Shown here in pieces: positions 59,791 to 64,000 of a DNA stretch of 64,000 nucleotides (the stretch's first letter is position 1; each line of letters starts with the position of its first letter). Origin of the DNA: Branchiostoma floridae. Its lineage: Eukaryota; Chordata; Leptocardii; Amphioxiformes; Branchiostomatidae. The position numbers and the translations under genes are program-made. The notes under the pieces were generated by a model. That model saw only the letters and a list, made by a program, of their open reading frames with translations, had not been told where the DNA came from and did no database searches. The stretch is taken from assembly GCF_000003815.2 (NCBI RefSeq), contig NC_049990.1:18041199-18105198 (forward strand). The letters run 5' to 3'.

Positions 59791-61490
59791 CTAGTGGACA
59801 GGAGTGGGGCTGTCACCTGCATCCTCCCTGCGGCCCCTCTGTCTGCGCAGCTGCACCTGTAACAACAAAAACACAGATGATGAAACTATAGAGAAGGCTC
59901 TGCCCTAGAGGCATTACCAAACTATACAGTTTACCATAGAAAAATCATACAACTGTAACAATTGCAACTAACATGAATATGACATTCTGTGAAGCTACAT
60001 GATATGTACTGGCCAAAACTGTGTTGATTTTTTACGCTCACACAGTATGGTAATATGTATACTTCAGTCTAATAGACCGTGTTTGACTGTGTCTTGCAAA
60101 TTTTTAACTTTCCTTCAACAGATTGTTTAAGACATAACACCAAATTTTCCTCTAAAAGGCTGAAGGGGTCAAGGTAAATACCATAAATGTCATCTGGCCT
60201 CTAGATATACAACAAATTTGCTTCGCCCTAATGGTGCTTAGAGCTATATGGTCAAAGCCAAGGCCCAGCCAGGATGTTTTGTGTATTTTGTTGTCTTTTT
60301 ATTTATTCATTTATTTATTGATCTTTATGGTAGTCCCTTCAGTTAACGTAGTAACTGATTTCCAAGGGAGCCCTATAACAATAATAATAACTCAGAGTAC
60401 AAAAAATAACTACTAACATAGGATTGAACATAACAAAGCAATAATCCAATTCGGATTTGTAAATCATACAAGCAACTTAGGAAAACTCAAAAGAATAACA
60501 ACTCATACTTAATAACAAAAACAACTCAAGATCACAAACTCATAAGGTCATTGGGTCTTTTATATTATATTCACCTATTTCACACTTCCCAGAATCCTTT
60601 GCTTCAGGGATTCAGTTCCAGAACCTCAAAGAAAGGGATTCTGCAAATTCTAGAAAGCTACCCGACAGGGCCTCAGTTTGGAAATGTGACGGAAGCATTT
60701 GATGAGAAGAAAACACCCCACCTGCAGCTGCAGCTTGTTAGTGAAGAACATACTCTTCCAGCCCACATCTTTAGCCAGGTCTCGCATCTCCTCTGTCACG
60801 TTCTCACAGTGGCGCTCGTACACGTGCTCCCACAGCTCGTCCGAGTTACAGATCTGGGATATAGTAAAAGTCAAAGATGTAAGGATAATGGTGTATTCAT
60901 CAACATTGTGTTATACTTGATCAACTAGTTAAAGCAAATTTTGGACGAGGGCGCTGATTGGTCCCTACACATGAGCAAATCAAGCAATGGGTTCTTCAAG
61001 CGTTCATTCAAACAGGCATTCCAACACCAGAAACGGCCCTCCGTCCACTTGCGGGAGGGCCTGCTGTCATCGAACGAGCGCTCTAGAACCCATTCCTTAA
61101 TTCCCTCTTTAACTGACGTTACCACCAAATGTATTTTCTTGTTAGATCAGTTCAGTCCTACCTCTCTGAACAGCTTGTTGGTCTGTGGCTGATTTGATTG
61201 ACACATGTCTCACCTCTCTGAACAGCTTGTTGGTCTGTGCCTGATTTGATTGACACATGTCTCACCTCTCTGAACAGCTTGTTGGTCTGTGCCTGATTTG
61301 ATTGACACATGTCTTACCTCTCTGAACAGCTTGTTGGTCTGTGCCAGCTGAGAGATGTCCTCCAGCTCCAGGTACGACACCAGGAAGATCAGCATGGGCT
61401 TCGGCACACGTGTGATGAAATCAACGTGCCCGCGGCACAACCCCAGGGCATGTTCCAGCGTAGGCTCTCCGAACACCCTCCGCACATCCC
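59791..61490 (-). CDS. FBXO36: F-box protein FBXO36-like, 3' exons only
   Basis: Three exons on the minus strand, 61,318-61,490, 60,722-60,853 and 59,791-59,856, are in phase and give about 122 residues to TAG. They show GDVRRVFGEPTLEHALGLC, the F-box PKPMLIFLVSYLELEDISQL then AQTNKLFRE, and ELWEHVYERHCENVT, followed by the ending WKSMFFTNKLQLQ and a basic tail. This matches the C-terminal two thirds of FBXO36 in order and spacing. F-box proteins recruit substrates to SCF ubiquitin ligases through SKP1; the substrate is unknown. The first exon or exons (about 60-70 residues) are not found up to 64,000. They may lie outside the window or be separated by the repeats there. The 3' border of the 61,318 exon lies in a four-copy minisatellite. 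Confidence 0.85.
60290..60480. mobile_element. Probable LINE/SINE tail in FBXO36-like intron
   Basis: An (ATTT)n run followed by GATCTTTATGGTAGTCCCTT and a body ending in A-rich sequence. This resembles a retroposon lying antisense to the window. The other end is not defined. Confidence 0.4.
61161..61341. repeat. Four-copy 52-bp minisatellite containing a 5' splice site
   Basis: Units begin at 61,161, 61,213, 61,265 and 61,317 with CCTCTCTGAACAGCTTGTTG. On the minus strand each holds the exon end CAGACCAACAAGCTGTTCAG-AGAG followed by a donor: GTAAGA (first used), GTGAGA, GTGAGA and GTAGGA. The unit is not a multiple of three, so use of later donors shifts the frame or meets a stop at about 61,210. 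Confidence 0.95.
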
Positions 61491-61701
61491 CTACAAACAA
61501 CAACATCAACAGTCATTCATGTGGTTCCAAACAAGGGCTGGCTCCAGCTTCAAGTTTTTGTCTATCTAATCATCTATTTAGTGAATTTTCAGAAGCATTT
61601 CTTTCTAATTTGTTGTTGAATCTATCATTTTACTACTAGTAGGCTCATGTCAATATATCATGTTATATCATGTATCAGACTAAGTATTTTTCCAAGCAAG
61701 C

Positions 61702-61965
61702 CTAGCCTGAGTACCAGACTGCTGTGCTATTATGTATAATAGTGACTGTCGCTAATCATTTCGGCCCGGGAAACATCTAATGCTTCGCCACCAAACACAG
61801 CACGCGGGCCCTCTGATCTTAGACTGGGTGACAATTAGCTGTTGGTGCCAATAGAGGTCAGGCACCAGCTCTATATGGGCTTGTGACCTTTTGGGGTGAA
61901 AGGGCTATAGTTTAGTGCAAAAGGGCTATAGTTTATAGCAAGGGTCTACTATCCAGGCTAAAGCA
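61702..61965. mobile_element. Degenerate MITE with TAGCCTG ends
   Basis: TAGCCTGAGTACCAG at the left and CTACTATCCAGGCTA at the right are imperfect inverted repeats. The interior is non-coding. Confidence 0.45.
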
Positions 61966-64000
61966 AGCCATGTTCCAACAGAGGGTCTTTTATATGATAG
62001 TATATTGCTAAACCACAGAGAATCTCCTTGTACTTTCAAGTGAGTTACAAAGGGTGTGTGGCCTGTTTCCCTATTATACGTCGCTACCCTCCGAAATACA
62101 ATGGCGTTTTCCCTAGAAACCGCAAGGTGGCAGTTCTTCACAGTAAGAGCAAACACAACATCCGGGCACTGACCCTCCCATCATCCTCTTTCCCGAAACT
62201 GCCCTTCTTCGAAGTGGTTTGTGGTATCGTTTTGTCTCTCGCTTCGGTGGTATTTTCCTACCTTAGCGGGACATTTTCTGTCCTTTTTAGTTCACAGTAG
62301 GTTCTTGAGACTTCATAGTCTCTTTAGGTCGCTTTTGTGACTTTGGAACTGTTGTTTTGCATCACTATTCACCTTTTGCTGTTTTCTTTCACAGCGTTTC
62401 TTTTCAGGCTCACGTGCTAGACGGACATGTTCGAACATGCCCTGTTCTTCGTGTCTAGCGGTGATGATCAAAGTGATGATCCCAACCACGTCTACGGACC
62501 ATGGTTGGAATCTGTACCCTCCTGTATCTTTGTGCAGGCAGGGAGGCGTGACCCCTCCCACTGGCTGGGTTGTCACGCCTGAGTCTTACGCAATCCTCTG
62601 TCCTTCGTGGCAGCAGGTTTTCTGCGAGCAGTACCAGTGCTTGTCCGCCGCCACTTTGTTGCCGGCAGGCCTTCTTGAAGCACCCCCGCTGTTTTCCTAT
62701 TACAGCGGGGCCAGGTACTGGGGTTTTTATGACCCAATCCCCTGTTGAACACTTGTATTGGAACGTGTTCACGAAGTTTAGCCGTCTCATGACTGACTTG
62801 AGACCGGCATTAGTTCAGTCCCGTCAGTTTCACGTGGTTCACGTGCGTGGGTTTTTTCGTTTCAGACGATAAACGTTCGAGGCGCGCTTTGCGTCCTCCA
62901 CGTTATAAGCCCAGTTGCCCACTGAGAACATACTCAGGGGTGTGGTACACGGAGGCCAAGGACCAGTCGGTCATGCGCCTCCTCCAGATTCGGAAATGTT
63001 TTCCGAGAATGTGGAGTACTCCGGTGCTATTACTGAACAGGTAAGTAGTCAGACTTTTCTGTACTGGAGAGGCCTTTCACTTTCCTTTTAGACCTCACCA
63101 AACCTGAACACAGGGAATGTTGTTTTCCCCTGGAGTTCTGGGTTGGTTTATGAAGAAAGGCTTCACACCTGGAACGAGGATTTCCTCGCTGATAAACCGT
63201 ATCTTTTGACGGTTCCCAGGTGTAGGCGGTCTCCGCCTCATCTCATAGCCGGTATTGAAAGCGAAATGGCGGTCTGTGTAACAGACTTTTTTAGCTATGC
63301 ATGCCGCATAGCATGACGATTCGCTCCGGCTTAAACAATAAAGGCACTGCTTTGCAGGCCTTACAGTCCTTTTTGAAGGTCATTGACCTCTGGCAACCTC
63401 ATTGACTCGTTCATGAGGATGGATTTCCTTGCGAACAGGCAAGGGCCATGAATGACAGGTAGGACCACGAATGGCCACCTGAATTTTGCGGGACATTTGA
63501 ACGTTTGGGGTTTTGCCCCCATGTCACCCAAATCAGACGCTTCGTGCATGATTGGGTTAAAAATAGGTTCTTGTGTCTGGCTAACTACAGTCAAAGACAC
63601 AAATGATCACCTGACCAAAGCTAGCTGTAGCTAGTTTTGGGGACTTGCTATTCCCCAGAGGATAGCAGTCCGTAAGGCACCCAAGACGCCGATCGACAGG
63701 ACTGGTATAACAGTCCGTTGGCCACAGTAACGCCTAACCGTTTGGTTTTTGGGCGTGGCTGCGGGGAGAAATCCCTTTCCTTCCGTGGCTGCTACAGGCC
63801 GGAAGGGTGTAAGGGACACCGCAGTTGGTAGGCAATAAGTAATTGCCTCGCCTCTTGTGCTTGAGCACAGGTCGCTCTTTGTGTGTGGTACCTTGCTGCC
63901 CCAGCTACAAGTAGATTTGAGGGATTTCTTGTTCCCTCTTGTGGACAAACATCTGTTCAGACCCTTGGGTACTGGGCGTTGTGTTGTCAGCTCGAGATGG
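61966..64000. other. Unassigned, repeat-like sequence at window end
   Basis: Base composition changes here (more C and G, few A runs), and many medium open frames occur on both strands without a domain I recognise. No splice-supported exon or terminal repeat was identified. It could be part of a long retroelement extending past 64,000. Confidence 0.4.

Overview
This is eukaryotic nuclear DNA, most likely from a lancelet (Branchiostoma). All recognisable genes are animal genes split by introns with GT-AG boundaries. The genes are a carnitine O-octanoyltransferase (CROT), GPATCH3, NHLRC3, VHL and an FBXO36-like gene, plus a membrane-anchored collagen ending in an H-type lectin domain. Short inverted-repeat elements (MITEs) and fold-back elements are dense. 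Four runs of N mark assembly gaps. The species call is inference from gene content and repeat style.

Layout. Positions 1-26,400 form a large imperfect palindrome. The left arm (1 to about 10,858) carries, on the minus strand, a sulfotransferase-like gene and the first five coding exons of a CROT gene that runs off the window. The right arm (about 10,959 to 26,400) carries the same genes on the plus strand, pointing outward. The original loop is only about 100 bp. A 5'-truncated non-LTR retrotransposon (10,996-12,632) has inserted into the right arm next to the loop, flanked by a 9-bp target duplication. The arms differ by many insertions with identifiable empty sites, and by loss of one sulfotransferase exon on the left. 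The right arm is interrupted at 17,660-21,030 by other sequence, including the last three exons of a further CROT copy in opposite orientation.

From 23,737 to 31,044 lies a CROT gene whose 17 coding exons join in phase to 662 codons. Then follow the transmembrane collagen-lectin (34,574 to 31,857, minus), a 2.4-kb fold-back region (34,870-37,340) and an intact two-exon gene for a predicted N-myristoylated protein (38,468-39,372). That gene has a frameshifted copy at 21,259 and a stump at 5,600. Then come GPATCH3 (40,690-45,641, plus) and NHLRC3 (52,956 to 46,620, minus), which holds a 1.56-kb TTAA-flanked fold-back element. VHL (53,474-55,544, plus) is head-to-head with NHLRC3. Last are the 3' exons of the FBXO36-like gene (61,490 to 59,791, minus) and an unassigned stretch to the end.

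Three observations stand out. First, two neighbouring genes (GPATCH3 and FBXO36-like) each carry a minisatellite that spans an exon/intron junction, so the 5' splice site itself is copied 10 and 4 times. Second, the collagen-lectin joins a membrane anchor, a furin-type site, a collagen helix and an H-type lectin in one 304-residue protein, and the left palindrome arm contains a ghost of its first exon. Third, the palindrome gives paired filled and empty sites for several otherwise anonymous mobile elements.

The genes do not form one pathway. CROT handles medium-chain acyl-carnitines, VHL is the oxygen-sensing ubiquitin-ligase receptor, the FBXO36-like protein is a predicted SCF adaptor, and the sulfotransferase-like and lectin proteins are typical of expanded lancelet families.
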